64,000 nucleotides of DNA from Pseudomonadota bacterium (GTDB lineage Bacteria; Myxococcota_A; Polyangia; Haliangiales; Haliangiaceae), in the NCBI GenBank assembly GCA_022360315.1, contig JAKSDA010000061.1, forward strand, positions 25,982 to 89,981. The letters are read 5' to 3'. Position 1 is the first letter of the stretch. Each line of letters starts with the position of its first letter. The position numbers and the translations under genes were made by a program. The notes below the pieces were generated by a model. The model was not told where the DNA came from, ran no database searches, and was given only the letters and a program-made list of their open reading frames with translations. Positions 8,185 through 17,800 of the stretch are shown here, piece by piece.

Positions 8185-9993
8185 TCATTCGGCCGGGCCG
8201 TGTCGGTCGAGGGCCCGCTTGATAGATGCGTGCAGAACTTCGATGTCGAACGGTTTTTCGAGGCACTCGTTGGGTACACGATCGAGAAAGGTCTGTATCT
8301 CTCGTATCCGCGCGCCACCGGAGATAAAAACAATGCGCTCCTCCAGACCGGGCTGTGCTCGGGCCGATAGCTCGTAGAAATCTCGCCCACTCATGAGTGG
8401 CATCATCAGGTCACAAAGAATGAGATCGAAGGTACGGTTCTGGCTGATAGACAGCGCTTCACGGGCGCTTGTCACTGCCACGACCTCGTGATCGCGCAGC
8501 GCATGCGACAGAATCTCCAGCATGATCGGCTCGTCATCAACAACCAGGATGCGCGCCCTGGCAATCGAGTCGCGCTGCGCGGAAGACGCCGCACTGTCTG
8601 CGTCCACGTCGGGTTCGGCGTGGTTTTCCACCACAGGCAGCCGCATCCTGGCAACGGTTCCTCCGCCCTCTGCGCCGCGCAGTTCGATCGTTCCGTCCAT
8701 GCTGGTCACGATAGAATGACAGATCGCCAGGCCGAGTCCGGTGCCGCGGTTGGGTGACTTGGTAGTGAAAAAGGGGTCGAACACCTTCTCCAGGACCTCC
8801 TCGGCAATTCCAGTACCATTGTCGACGATTTCGGCGGTGACGTAGCCGTCCGGTTCAGGCTGCAGCGAAACCCGGATCTTCGGTTTGGCCACCCCCGCTT
8901 CGACCACTGCGTGCGCCGCGTTTTGGAGCAGGTTGAGAAACACCTGCTCCAGCTCGACTCGCTTGCCCATCACGAGTGGAACGTCGGCGAGTTCCATATC
9001 CAATGCAACCGCAGCCCCCACACCATCTCCGATCATTTTCGCACACAGAGGCAGGACCTCGGCGAGGTTCAGAGGGCTGGACGGGGACTCGTCGGGTCGC
9101 GAAAAGAGCTTGATGTTGCGGACGATGCGCATGATGCGCTCGACTCCAATAGAAGCCGCGTCGAGCGCTCGTTCGACCGCGAGCACGCTGTCCTCGGGGA
9201 TATCAACTTGGGCCTGATCCAGCTCAAATCGAATAATCTCGACCGCACCCGAGATGAAGTTGAGAGGATTGTTGATCTCGTGGCCAATCCCCGCGGCCAG
9301 CCGGCCCAGTGCTTCCAGGCGTTGCGCCCGGCGCAGTTCTTTCTCCACCCGAGAACGGTGGTCGATTTCCTGCCGTAACTGTATGTTGGCCTGCGCGAGC
9401 TCCTTGGTCCGCTCGGCGACTCGCTCTTCCAGGACGCTCATGTGGCGCTCACCGTCCTGAATGAGTTGCCACTTCGTGGTCAGCGATGAGGCCAACTGCT
9501 GGACCTCGATCACGCTGAACGGTTTCTTGAGGATGAGAACTCGATCGGTACCGCCCAATTTCTCGGTAATTTGCTCCCAGCTAAAATCCGAATAGGCAGT
9601 GCAAAGAACCACCTGAAGGTGGGGGTCCGTGCGGAGGAGCTCGGCCGCGGTCACGATGCCATTCCAACCAGGAGGCATTCGGATGTCTACAAAGGCGAGG
9701 GTATAAGGCCGACCGTTGGCGAGCGCGTCCAGGACACGACCGATCGCATCCTGCCCTTGATAGACTGAATCGAGCACAAATCGGATGCCGGCGTGCCTGG
9801 GAGCTTCCTCGAACAGAGCCGCATCCAGGGCTTGCAAAGTCCTGTCGTCGTCATCAGGACACAGAATCTTGTGGAAATCGTCGTGAATCGCCGGGTTGTC
9901 GTCCACGATCAAGATGCGTTGCGCATCCTCGGGGATGAGTTCCGAAAATTCGTTGACCATGATCGGAGCAGACTTTGAAAGTTCAGCAGCCAT
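8185..9993 (-). CDS. Hybrid sensor histidine kinase with N- and C-terminal receiver domains
   Basis: 602 aa from ATG 9993, chosen because AGGTAAGG lies just upstream; the frame opens at 10065. Order: receiver 1 ('[16 protein letters not shown]', phosphoacceptor in '[12 protein letters not shown]', Lys in 'LKKPF'), a coiled coil ('[20 protein letters not shown]'), HisKA with '[13 protein letters not shown]', HATPase_c ('[11 protein letters not shown]', 'DNGTGI', 'GTGLGLAI'), then receiver 2 ('[14 protein letters not shown]', '[11 protein letters not shown]', 'LEKPFD'). There are no membrane segments, so it is a cytoplasmic kinase probably fed by another kinase through receiver 1. It appears monocistronic. 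Confidence 0.92.
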   Translation of the reverse strand: MAAELSKSAPIMVNEFSELIPEDAQRILIVDDNPAIHDDFHKILCPDDDDRTLQALDAALFEEAPRHAGIRFVLDSVYQGQDAIGRVLDALANGRPYTLAFVDIRMPPGWNGIVTAAELLRTDPHLQVVLCTAYSDFSWEQITEKLGGTDRVLILKKPFSVIEVQQLASSLTTKWQLIQDGERHMSVLEERVAERTKELAQANIQLRQEIDHRSRVEKELRRAQRLEALGRLAAGIGHEINNPLNFISGAVEIIRFELDQAQVDIPEDSVLAVERALDAASIGVERIMRIVRNIKLFSRPDESPSSPLNLAEVLPLCAKMIGDGVGAAVALDMELADVPLVMGKRVELEQVFLNLLQNAAHAVVEAGVAKPKIRVSLQPEPDGYVTAEIVDNGTGIAEEVLEKVFDPFFTTKSPNRGTGLGLAICHSIVTSMDGTIELRGAEGGGTVARMRLPVVENHAEPDVDADSAASSAQRDSIARARILVVDDEPIMLEILSHALRDHEVVAVTSAREALSISQNRTFDLILCDLMMPLMSGRDFYELSARAQPGLEERIVFISGGARIREIQTFLDRVPNECLEKPFDIEVLHASIKRALDRHGPAE

Positions 9994-10203
9994 CACCTTA
10001 CCTGCCCTGAGGTCAGAGTCGTCGATAAAAATAGGCCACAAGGTGGGCGCCGTGGGATGGGCCAAACCCTTATGCTACAAATTGAGCCCATCGAGAGTCC
10101 AGTAATGAGAACCGTCGGGCCCGGCAAGCTCGCTCGATTTTTCGGGGTCGAGAGTGGTTATCAGGTTAGCCAGATCACCATCCGAACCCGAATAGGATTG
10201 ATG

Positions 10204-10238
10204 GTGGGCTTATTTTAATAATTGCTAATGAAGCCCAC
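10204..10238. terminator. Hairpin GTGGGCTT/AAGCCCAC
   Basis: Perfect 8-bp arms around a 19-bp AT-rich loop in the 355-bp gap 9994-10348, about 110 bp downstream of the channel gene stop on the minus strand. It could be a terminator for that gene although no clear T run follows. Nothing else was recognised in this gap. Confidence 0.35.
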
Positions 10239-10348
10239 ATTGTCGAGGGATTGATGTCGCAGAGTTCACGACAATGATGAAGGGGAAATTCAGTGTTGGC
10301 AACCACTTACAAGTGTCGGAAAGCGGGTCGCTGCGGCAGCTGACGCTG

Positions 10349-11179
10349 TCATTCTGGGTTGTCGGGGGGAGCGAGGGGTTGGTCGGCCGTGTTGTTGGGG
10401 CGCAGCGCTCGGATCTCCTGGCGCAGCTGTCGGAGCTCTTCGGTGAGCACATCGATTCGTGCTTCTAGTGAGTCGGTATTGTCTGCGGTCATTTGATCGA
10501 CGAATACTGCGTTGACCAGGGACAGGCCGAGGATGCCGCCGCCGAAGACGGCGACCATGAAGTAGATGCGGGCAAAAGCACTCCAGTACACGCCCGAATG
10601 CTCGGCGATGTGATCCGGAATCTCGTACCAGCCTTCGATCGTGAACACCCGGAACATCGAGTAGCAGGCCCGCCACGGGGTACCAAAGTACATATCATCC
10701 GGGCTGGTCGAAAACAGCACCACTGCGCCAAGTGCCATGATCACGTTGACCAGAACCACACCGAGGAACACACCAACCGAGGCCTTGAGCGAACGCAAAA
10801 TGCCATGGGTCATGTGTTCGCGGCCGGGGATAAATCGAAACAGACGAAACAGGCGAAACAGACGAAACAGGCGCAGCGCAGTGAGGCTCGAGAACCAGCT
10901 CAGATCAACCCATGGTGTGAGCAAGACCGGTGTCGACAACACGATGATGATGAAGTCGAACTTATTCCAGTTGTAGCGCCAGTAATCTCGCCGGCCCTCT
11001 ACGAGGATTTTGACCGCTGTTTCGAAGAGGAAGTACAGTACGCAAATGTAGTCGACGATGAACCACAGCGACTCCTCTGCGCTTTGCTCCTCGTAACCGC
11101 CCAGGAACAGCGCTAGCGAGTTGATGAGAATGATCCCCATCACCAGCCGTTCGTCGATCAGCTTGCGCAAGAACCTCAT
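10349..11179 (-). CDS. Voltage-gated NaChBac-like ion channel
   Basis: 276 aa, the size of single-domain bacterial sodium channels. Six membrane segments: S1 'GIILINSLALFLGG', S2 'FIVDYICVLYFLFETAV', S3 'FDFIIIVLSTPVLLT', S4 'LRLFRLFRLFRLFRF' with Arg every third residue, S5 'VGVFLGVVLVNVIMALGAV', then pore helix and filter 'FTIEGWYEI' and S6 'VAVFGGGILGLSLVNAVFV'. The filter resembles the TLESW of NaChBac but with Ile and Gly, so ion selectivity is uncertain. The C-terminal 'SLEARIDVLTEELRQLRQEI' is the tetramerising coiled coil of this family. It lies 9 bp after the interrupted zinc-ribbon gene and is probably in one operon with it. Confidence 0.88.
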   Translation of the reverse strand: MRFLRKLIDERLVMGIILINSLALFLGGYEEQSAEESLWFIVDYICVLYFLFETAVKILVEGRRDYWRYNWNKFDFIIIVLSTPVLLTPWVDLSWFSSLTALRLFRLFRLFRLFRFIPGREHMTHGILRSLKASVGVFLGVVLVNVIMALGAVVLFSTSPDDMYFGTPWRACYSMFRVFTIEGWYEIPDHIAEHSGVYWSAFARIYFMVAVFGGGILGLSLVNAVFVDQMTADNTDSLEARIDVLTEELRQLRQEIRALRPNNTADQPLAPPDNPE

Positions 11180-11188
11180 CGCTACATA

Positions 11189-11602
11189 TCAACCGCCCAA
11201 ATACAGGCCACATTCGCTGCATTCGCCGTTGACCAGCGGAGCGGCATGGCCGCATGCCGGGCAGGGCGGCTCGGCGTCGGGCTCCTGTTCAAGGCTGGAG
11301 TGCATGTCTTTTGGTTGAGCCAGAGTTACGGACCCGACCGTGCCCTCGCGAGCGAGCATTTCCAGCCAGTCCGATTGCATCAGTCTGGCCACCGCGGCTA
11401 CATCGATCTCCCGAACCAGGAGGTGCGTTTTGGTCCCTCAGCCCTTGCCCTGTCCGGGAGGATGCCCTGCCGCTGCCGGGATATCCGCCTCCAGGCATTT
11501 CTTGACCAGCTCTTTGATGTAGGGGATGGGGCCCTGAGCGAGTGGGATCACATCGGCTTGCTGCAAAGCCTGGGTTGCATCGTGCACATCCATGCCTTGC
11601 AT
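11189..11602 (-). CDS. Zinc-ribbon protein interrupted by in-frame TGA: candidate selenoprotein
   Basis: Reading from ATG 11602 gives 54 residues (MQGMDVHDATQALQQ... to 'GHPPGQGKG'), a TGA at 11440-11438, then 82 more residues in the same frame ('GTKTHLLVREIDVAAVARLM...') ending with a zinc ribbon 'CPACGHAAPLVNGECSEC'. Both halves look like one protein: an alpha/beta domain with 'IPYIKELVKKCLEADIPAA' before and 'HLLVREIDVAAVARLM' after the TGA. The surrounding 'GKG-TGA-GTK' resembles a Cys position in Cys-rich loops. A weak stem-loop with GGU in its loop follows the TGA. If the TGA is a true stop, the downstream part could start at GTG 11389 or nearby as a 67-aa protein. A nonsense mutation or sequencing error is the other alternative. 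Confidence 0.55.
11408..11422 (-). promoter_or_regulatory. SECIS-like stem-loop after the in-frame TGA
   Basis: The minus-strand RNA CUCCUGGUUCGGGAG begins 16 nt after the UGA. CUCC pairs with GGAG (plus a U-G closing pair), leaving GGUUC as the loop, so the GGU falls about 21-23 nt after the UGA, close to its place in the E. coli fdhF SECIS. The helix is short and lacks a clear lower stem, so this is suggestive only. Confidence 0.3.
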
Positions 11603-11654
11603 TGTAGGCAATTAGCCGGCCCCGGTGCACTGGGTTTTGATATAGGCTGCCCTC

Positions 11655-14477
11655 GTGGCGCCTCGCTTCATCATCGGAATCGACCTCGGCACCACCAACA
11701 CCGCGGTCGCCTATGTCGACACCCGTTCGGCCGAACAGCGGGTCGAGATCTTCCCGGTTCCACAGCTAGTTGCTCCGGGCGAATTCGAACCCAGGCGACA
11801 GCTGCCCTCATTCGTGTACCTGGCTGGCGAACACGATCTCGGCCCGGCCGAGACCGTCCTGCCCTGGGATCGCGAACGCCGCACCGTGGTGGGTGAGTTG
11901 GCACGCAATCAGGGGGCACGCATGCCCGGACGCATGATCGCCTCGGCCAAGTCTTGGCTCTGTCACGCCGGTGTGGATCGCCACGCAGCGATCTTGCCGT
12001 GGGGCACGGGCGAGGACTCGAACGCAGACAAGCTGTCGCCAATTCGCGCCTCCGCCCTGGTTCTCCAGCACGTCAAGGAGACCTGGGATCACACCCATCG
12101 AGGTGCCGAGGACAGCCGGTTCGCCGATCAAGAAGTCATCGTCACGGTGCCGGCTTCGTTCGATGAAGCCGCGCGCGAGCTCACCCTGGAAGCAGCCGGC
12201 AACGCCGATTACGGCAATATTGTCCTCCTCGAAGAGCCGCAGGCGGCCTTCTATGCCTGGATCGATTCCCACCCCGCTGGTGAGCGCGCCCGGGTTTTGA
12301 ACCCGGGCGACCACGTGTTGGTGTTCGACATCGGCGGCGGCACGACCGACTTTACCCTCATCGAGGTGGGCAAAGACGGCGAGTCGTTTTCGCGCACTGC
12401 GGTCGGAGATCACCTGCTCTTGGGCGGCGACAACATCGATTTGACCCTGGCCAAGCAGGTCGAGGCCAGGCTGACGAAAAAAAAAAAAAAAAAACTCGAT
12501 GCCCTGCAGTGGCACGGTCTGGTCCACTCCTGTCGCCTGGCCAAAGAGGCTCTCCTGGGCGACAGCGAACTCGAGTCGGTGCCCATCGCCGTGGCCGGTC
12601 GCGGCAGCAAACTGATCGGCGGAGCGGTAAAAGATCGGGTCGAGCGCGGCGAGCTCGACACCACCATCCAGCAGGGGTTCTTTCCCCACGCCGAGCGGGA
12701 TGACAGCCCCAAACGCACCCGCGGTGGACTACAGGAATTCGGCCTGCCCTATGCCACAGATCCCGCAGTGACTCGCCATCTCGCCTGGTTTCTCTACCGA
12801 CACCACAGCGAGCGAATCGACGCTATCCTTTTTAACGGCGGGGCCACGACGCCGTCCAGTCTGCGAACGCGGATTCTGGCGCAGATTGCCGCATGGCAGC
12901 CCGGGGCAGCTCGACCGCGCGAGCTGGCCAACGAATTGCCCGAGCTGGCTGTGGCCAAGGGGGCGGCCTACTATGGTCTGGTGCGCCGGGGGCTGGGCGC
13001 GCGAATCCGCGGCGGCACAGCGCGCGCATTCTATGTCGGTGTGGGCACAGGCAGCACAGGAGCAGAAATGGCGGTATGCCTGGCGCGCAAGGGGCTCGAA
13101 GAAGGTTCTGCAGTCGAACTCGCCCGCGACTTCGCCCTGGTGACCAACCGGCCGGTCAGCTTCAAGTTGTTTTCCTCGTCAACCCGCGATGACCAGCCCG
13201 GTGCTCTCGTCCCGGTCGGCGACGGCACTCCCGACATTACCGGCGAGGGCGACAGCGATTTGCTCGAACTGCCTCCCATTGTCACGGTTCTGCGGGCGCG
13301 GGGCCGCTCGCAGGTGACTGTGCATCTCGAGGTCCGCATCACTGAATTGGGTGCGCTGGAGATCTGGTGCACCGAACAAGCCGATGGTCGAGACGGCCGG
13401 ACGGCCGGCGATTCCGGCGGGACATCCCGGCACGAACCCGAAAGCTGGCGCCTCAGCTTCGACATGCGCGCCGGTGGAGCAGCGCCCGCGCCCGGTGCGG
13501 ACAGCGAATCCGCCGGGGACATCGACCCCAAAATCGTCGAAGCCAAAAGTCTGATCAAAAGCGCATTTGCCGGCAACGCACAAAAACTGGCCGCCATCAT
13601 GAAAGACCTGGAGCGCTTCACCGGCGAGCGACGCGACGAGTGGTCCATGACCGCGACCAGAACCTTTTTTGATGCCGCCCTCGAAGTCGAGGCCGAGCGC
13701 CTGCGCTCGCCACAGCACGAACAGCGCTGGCTCATCTTCACTGGCTTCTGCCTTCGCCCCGGCACCGGCGCACCGCTCGATCAGTGGCGCATCAAGCAAA
13801 TGTGGCGCATCTTCAACGAATCGCTCAAATACCCCAAGAGCGAGGCCTGTCGCCTGGCCTGGTGGATCGTCTGGCGCCGGATCGCCGGCGGCCTGAGCAA
13901 GGGCCACCAGGAGCAAATCTACGACCGTCTGGCCCAGTTGTTTTTGCCCGGTCAAAAACAAAAAAAGAAATGGCATCAAATCCGGCCAACCAAACAGGAG
14001 GCGGCCGAAATGTGGCGCACCCTGGCCAACATGGAACGCCTCGATCCAGGGCACAAAATCAAGCTGGGCGAAGAGATCCTCAGCCGCCTGGAGAGCAAGA
14101 AAAACCGGCAGGATTCGCATTATTTCTGGGCGCTGGGCCGGATCGGCTCACGGGTGCCACTCTACGGCCCGCTCAACGCTGTGATCGCGCCGGAGCGCGC
14201 TGCTGAATGGATCGCCGCTCTGCTCGAAATGGACTGGCCAGACCCCGAGAAAGCGGCCTTTCCAGTGGCACAACTCGGCCGCCGGACCGGCGACCGCAGC
14301 CGCGATGTGCCCGACGATCTGCGCGCCCAACTGGCTGCCAAATTGCGCACCATCCCGGGCGGCGAACGTACAGCCCGCCTGGTCGAAGAAATCGTCGCCC
14401 TCGAGGCTCGCGAAGAACGGGTCGCTCTGGGCGACAGCCTGCCGGCCGGGCTGCGCCTGGTCAGCGACGATGAATGA
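11655..14477 (+). CDS. Hsp70-family chaperone-like ATPase with long C-terminal extension
   Basis: 940 aa from GTG 11655. The N-terminal actin-like ATPase has phosphate 1 'GIDLGTTNTAVAY', 'VIVTVPASFDEAARELTLEAA', 'EEPQAAFYAW', phosphate 2 'VFDIGGGTTDFTLIEV' and 'ILFNGGATTPSSL'. The C-terminal half (about residues 620-940) is not the DnaK peptide-binding domain; 'WRIFNESLKYPKSEACRLAW' fits the DUF3731-type extension of Hsp70-like proteins. An 18-A run encodes six Lys at about residues 275-280. The gene lies 52 bp from the divergent zinc-ribbon gene and has no dnaJ/grpE neighbour, so it is a specialised paralogue, not the housekeeping DnaK. Confidence 0.88.
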   Translation: MAPRFIIGIDLGTTNTAVAYVDTRSAEQRVEIFPVPQLVAPGEFEPRRQLPSFVYLAGEHDLGPAETVLPWDRERRTVVGELARNQGARMPGRMIASAKSWLCHAGVDRHAAILPWGTGEDSNADKLSPIRASALVLQHVKETWDHTHRGAEDSRFADQEVIVTVPASFDEAARELTLEAAGNADYGNIVLLEEPQAAFYAWIDSHPAGERARVLNPGDHVLVFDIGGGTTDFTLIEVGKDGESFSRTAVGDHLLLGGDNIDLTLAKQVEARLTKKKKKKLDALQWHGLVHSCRLAKEALLGDSELESVPIAVAGRGSKLIGGAVKDRVERGELDTTIQQGFFPHAERDDSPKRTRGGLQEFGLPYATDPAVTRHLAWFLYRHHSERIDAILFNGGATTPSSLRTRILAQIAAWQPGAARPRELANELPELAVAKGAAYYGLVRRGLGARIRGGTARAFYVGVGTGSTGAEMAVCLARKGLEEGSAVELARDFALVTNRPVSFKLFSSSTRDDQPGALVPVGDGTPDITGEGDSDLLELPPIVTVLRARGRSQVTVHLEVRITELGALEIWCTEQADGRDGRTAGDSGGTSRHEPESWRLSFDMRAGGAAPAPGADSESAGDIDPKIVEAKSLIKSAFAGNAQKLAAIMKDLERFTGERRDEWSMTATRTFFDAALEVEAERLRSPQHEQRWLIFTGFCLRPGTGAPLDQWRIKQMWRIFNESLKYPKSEACRLAWWIVWRRIAGGLSKGHQEQIYDRLAQLFLPGQKQKKKWHQIRPTKQEAAEMWRTLANMERLDPGHKIKLGEEILSRLESKKNRQDSHYFWALGRIGSRVPLYGPLNAVIAPERAAEWIAALLEMDWPDPEKAAFPVAQLGRRTGDRSRDVPDDLRAQLAAKLRTIPGGERTARLVEEIVALEAREERVALGDSLPAGLRLVSDDE
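12477..12494 (+). repeat. A18 homopolymer inside the Hsp70-like gene
   Basis: Eighteen consecutive A after ACG, read as six AAA Lys codons, in an otherwise GC-rich gene. Such tracts are prone to polymerase slippage, at replication or at transcription, which would shift the reading frame and truncate the chaperone. Confidence 0.9.
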
Positions 14478-14547
14478 ACTCCAATCGTGACTTTCCACAA
14501 CGGTTCCTTGCAGCAGGGTAGACAGAAAGCGTACATTGTGCGTACGT

Positions 14548-15033
14548 ATGTATCTTAGTTTATCATTTGATAGTTATTTCAATAGATTACCCATCGACAA
14601 GAATACCAAGCTGCGGCAGCTGTGTATCATTTGCACAATTTATGTAGCTATATTTACTATTTCGGCGTGTTCCTTCTCACCTCCAGGGGTACCGGGGAGC
14701 GATGGGGAGCGCCCAGATGCTGGTGCTGGTGTTGATGCTGGTAACGTCGTTGATCTGCGCTGCCAAACTGCGATTTCCGGAATGGCATTTACCTGGGATG
14801 ACGGCGATCAAAACTGGACTCACGGCCGCATGCCTGAAGTGGATGCATATCAGCCGAATGTATGGCAGAGAAGCGAGCTGTCGATTCCAGCCGAGCTTCG
14901 GACCTCTGAGTTTCAACTCCGCTTTGTATACAGCTCAGGCGTCGCATACCCGACTACGAATGACGGAGAGGCGATGCAGCACACAGCGCCGGGCTGGTAT
15001 CTCGACGATCTGAGCATCGAGATACCAAACTAA
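14548..15033 (+). CDS. Hypothetical lipoprotein
   Basis: 161 aa from ATG 14548 (TTG 14536 is an alternative). A basic stretch 'KNTKLRQ' precedes a hydrophobic segment ending in the lipobox 'FTISAC'. A Gly/Asp/Ala linker ('DAGAGVDAG') typical of myxobacterial surface lipoproteins follows. The rest ('FTWDDGDQNWTHGRMPEVD' and 'PGWYLDDLSIEI') resembles the beta-sandwich or concanavalin-like domains of extracellular proteins, but I recognise no family. AT-rich at the 5' end, with no clear ribosome binding site. Its stop codon lies inside repeat R2. Confidence 0.6.
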   Translation: MYLSLSFDSYFNRLPIDKNTKLRQLCIICTIYVAIFTISACSFSPPGVPGSDGERPDAGAGVDAGNVVDLRCQTAISGMAFTWDDGDQNWTHGRMPEVDAYQPNVWQRSELSIPAELRTSEFQLRFVYSSGVAYPTTNDGEAMQHTAPGWYLDDLSIEIPN

Positions 15034-15099
15034 ACAGAAACACGTTGGTTGTGGACCAAACGAGGTGTTTCTGTAGCAAGGCCAACGGCCGAGCCGGCC
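15030..15099 (+). repeat. Dispersed repeat R2, copy A (stem-loop element between convergent genes)
   Basis: 70 bp from the lipoprotein stop to the serC stop. It matches the minus strand of 29905-29989, ending in an identical 20-bp GC-rich block (GGCCAACGGCCGAGCCGGCC). Inside are perfect arms CAGAAACAC and GTGTTTCTG; in copy B the arms are AGAAACGC and GCGTTTCT, a compensatory A-T to G-C change. It probably works as a bidirectional terminator. Confidence 0.75.
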
Positions 15100-16187
15100 T
15101 AGCGGTTGGTCCGCTCGAACTCTTTCATGAACGCGACCAGCGCTTCACAGCCTTCGGCCGGAAATGCGTTGTATACACTGGCCCGCATGCCGCCAACCGA
15201 ACGATGTCCCTTGAGCCCGGCCAGACCCTTCTTGGCAGCCTGGGCAATAAACTCGGCCTCGAGTTCGCTTTTTTTGGCCCGGAAGCAGATGTTCATCTTC
15301 GATCGGCTGTCGGGACGCGCGGTGCCGTAAAATAATTCGCTCTCGTCCAAAAAGTCGTAGATCAGCTTGGCCTTGGCCTGGTTGTACTCGGCCATCTTGT
15401 CCAGACCACCGAAATTGCGGATCCACTCGAGCACCTGGCCAACCACATAGATGGCGAAGGCCGGTGGTGTGTTGTAACGCGATCCAGTTTTCACGTGCGT
15501 GCGGTACTGCAGCATGCTCGGAAGGTCTTGAGGCGCTCTCTCAACCAGGTCGTTGCGGATGATGACCAGGGTTACCCCGGCCGGACCGAGATTCTTCTGC
15601 GCCCCAGCGTACACCACACCGTACCTGGCAATATCGAAAGGACGGCTGAAAATGTCGCTCGAGGCGTCGCATACCAGAGGCACACTCTTGGGCGCGCCGG
15701 GCTCGCCGGCAAACTCGGTCCCGGCGATGGTGTTGTTGCTGGTGAAGTGAACGTAGACCGGATCGCTCGAAAACTGAACGGAATCGCCGCCGGGAATGTA
15801 GCTAAAATTCTCGTCTTCGCTGCTCGCTGCCACGTGGACCGAGCCAAAGAGCTTGGCCTCTTTGATGGCTTTCTTGGACCACGAACCGGTATTGATGTAG
15901 TCGGCGGTGTCGTTGCCAGTGAGCAGATTCATCGGGACCATAAAAAACTGGCTCGATGCTCCACCCTGCATAAATAGCACACTGTAGGTGTCCGGGATGC
16001 CCGCCAGATCGCGACACGCGGCTTCAGCTTGGTCCAGAACAGCAGTGAACTCGGCGCCGCGATGGCTGTGCTCCATGACGCCAATACCCGACCCCTCAAG
16101 GTCCCATAGCGCAGTTTGCGCCTTCTTGATCACGGTCTCGGGAAGAACCGCCGGTCCAGGCGAAAAATTATAAATACGATCGCTCAC
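15099..16187 (-). CDS. serC: Phosphoserine aminotransferase
   Basis: 362 aa, the standard length. Converts 3-phosphohydroxypyruvate and glutamate to phosphoserine with PLP. Start '[19 protein letters not shown]', substrate loop 'QGGASSQFF', PLP lysine in '[12 protein letters not shown]' and '[13 protein letters not shown]' at the C-terminus are all present. The gene begins 1 bp after the serA stop, so the two are translationally coupled. Confidence 0.96.
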   Translation of the reverse strand: MSDRIYNFSPGPAVLPETVIKKAQTALWDLEGSGIGVMEHSHRGAEFTAVLDQAEAACRDLAGIPDTYSVLFMQGGASSQFFMVPMNLLTGNDTADYINTGSWSKKAIKEAKLFGSVHVAASSEDENFSYIPGGDSVQFSSDPVYVHFTSNNTIAGTEFAGEPGAPKSVPLVCDASSDIFSRPFDIARYGVVYAGAQKNLGPAGVTLVIIRNDLVERAPQDLPSMLQYRTHVKTGSRYNTPPAFAIYVVGQVLEWIRNFGGLDKMAEYNQAKAKLIYDFLDESELFYGTARPDSRSKMNICFRAKKSELEAEFIAQAAKKGLAGLKGHRSVGGMRASVYNAFPAEGCEALVAFMKEFERTNR

Positions 16188-16188
16188 G

Positions 16189-17421
16189 TCAGTCTCCTTC
16201 GGGTGCGCGGGAATCGGCCAGAAGCGTAAGCTCTATGCTGAGAATGTCGCTACATTTCTCCCGCATCTCTTGCAAGTGCTCAGAGGCCGGAGCCGAGTCG
16301 AGCTGGATTCGCGCTGTGGCCGCCTGCGCGCCCTGGTAGAGGATATTCTCCATCTCCTCGACATTGTTGCGGGCCTCGCTCAATACCTGAAACACATTGG
16401 CCAAAACACCGGGCCGATTTCGATGCCGTACAGTCAGAATACAGGTGGCAGGACTGCGCTCTGCGCGGTTGACGCAGTTCAGTACTTGGCCGGTCTCTCG
16501 ATAGTGGGCCACGATACTCACCACTTCGTCTGCGATGGCCTGCTGCGCCTGGTTGGTCGAGGCGCCGATATGATGAGTTCCATAAACCGATGGATTCCTG
16601 GCTAACTCGCTGTCGAACCCACCTTTGCCACTGCCCGGCTCGTTCTGGTAAACGTCGAGCCCAACTCGCAGGCCCTTGTCTGCAATGCCCCGAAGCAGAG
16701 CTGCCTCGTCGACAACCGCACCACGCGTCGTGTTGATCAAAAAAGCGCCCGGCTTCATGGCAGCAATGAAGTCGGCGTTGATCAAATGCCGGGTCTCTGG
16801 CGTCGATGCCACGTGGACAGATACGATGTCGCTCTTTTCTGCAACGTCACGCGGTGAGGGCGCATGCTCGACGCCGAGCTTGTGGGCTTTCTCGGCGATG
16901 AGACTGCGCGACCAGGCAATTACGCTCATGCCAAATGCACGGGCGCGGCGTACTACTTCAAGCGCGATAGTCCCCATTCCGAGTACACCCAATGTCCGGC
17001 CGTACAGTCCCTGCGCAGTGCCGTAGGTCTTTTTGTCCCACCTGCCGGCGCGCAAGTCAGCGGTCTGATCCGGAATTCGCCGGTCGCAGCTCAAGATGAG
17101 ACCCCAGGCGAGCTCCGCTACTGCTATGGCATTCTTGCCGGGACAGTTGGCCACAAACACGCCTTCCTCCGAGGCAGTGGCCATATCGATTGTATCGTAG
17201 CCAGCGCCTGCCCGAATGATCAATTTGAGACGCCTGCCGGTGTGAATCGCTTCTGCATGCACTTTTGTGCTGCGAACGATGAGCACGTCGGGATCGTGCT
17301 CGGCGACGCCCTTGGGGAGATTATCCGCGCTCAGCTCGGGCTGGAAGAATACTCGACATCCCAGCTTGGCCAGCAGCGTTTGGCCACGCTGGTCGAATTT
17401 GTCGGCAATGAGTACCTTCAT
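16189..17421 (-). CDS. serA: D-3-phosphoglycerate dehydrogenase
   Basis: 410 aa. NAD-dependent first step of serine synthesis. The NAD-binding '[17 protein letters not shown]' is near residue 150, and catalytic elements are '[12 protein letters not shown]' and '[13 protein letters not shown]'. The C-terminal 80 residues ('[19 protein letters not shown]') form an ACT regulatory domain. It lacks the long intervening domain of 520-aa SerA forms. First gene of a serA-serC pair, about 87 bp after a small unknown gene. Confidence 0.94.
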   Translation of the reverse strand: MKVLIADKFDQRGQTLLAKLGCRVFFQPELSADNLPKGVAEHDPDVLIVRSTKVHAEAIHTGRRLKLIIRAGAGYDTIDMATASEEGVFVANCPGKNAIAVAELAWGLILSCDRRIPDQTADLRAGRWDKKTYGTAQGLYGRTLGVLGMGTIALEVVRRARAFGMSVIAWSRSLIAEKAHKLGVEHAPSPRDVAEKSDIVSVHVASTPETRHLINADFIAAMKPGAFLINTTRGAVVDEAALLRGIADKGLRVGLDVYQNEPGSGKGGFDSELARNPSVYGTHHIGASTNQAQQAIADEVVSIVAHYRETGQVLNCVNRAERSPATCILTVRHRNRPGVLANVFQVLSEARNNVEEMENILYQGAQAATARIQLDSAPASEHLQEMREKCSDILSIELTLLADSRAPEGD

Positions 17422-17507
17422 ATCGCGCTCCTCAAATGTGACTCAGAACGCGAATACTAGCCCGATTACCTGGCCCAACCGATACCATAAACACGAAAAA
17501 TGTCGGG

Positions 17508-17798
17508 CTATCTCTTCTTCCTTTTGGGTCCGTCCAGCTCTTCCCAGTAGAACAGGGTAATCGCGATGCAATGGAAGGCCTCGTCACTCGACTGTGTCAC
17601 GATGGCATCGCGAACCTCACAATGGGTGTTGGCGTGTATCCAGGAAGTAATTTTCTCTCCCAGTTGTTCCCGGTCATTGACCATGGTCGCCGAAAATACC
17701 TTTACCCCATTAAACTCTTTTGGACCACCGAGTCGGGCATGCCCAAACCCGGAACTCTTTTTGGCAGGTTGGATGGCAGCACTCCTTGGCAAAGCCAA
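17508..17798 (-). CDS. Conserved-looking small protein of unknown function
   Basis: Up to 96 aa, immediately after the LeuA-type stop. AAGGAG lies at 17783-17788, but no ATG follows at the right spacing; TTG 17798/17792 or a later start are possible. The core 'VKVFSATMVNDREQLGEKITSWI...' and 'FHCIAITLFYWEEL' has the alternating pattern of a small alpha/beta domain. No family recognised. Context links it to the synthase/serine operon. Confidence 0.6.
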   Translation of the reverse strand: MALPRSAAIQPAKKSSGFGHARLGGPKEFNGVKVFSATMVNDREQLGEKITSWIHANTHCEVRDAIVTQSSDEAFHCIAITLFYWEELDGPKRKKR

Positions 17799-17800
17799 TT

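Noticed and set aside
13179..14120. 313-codon minus-strand frame
   Set aside because: Antisense to the C-terminal part of the Hsp70-like gene.
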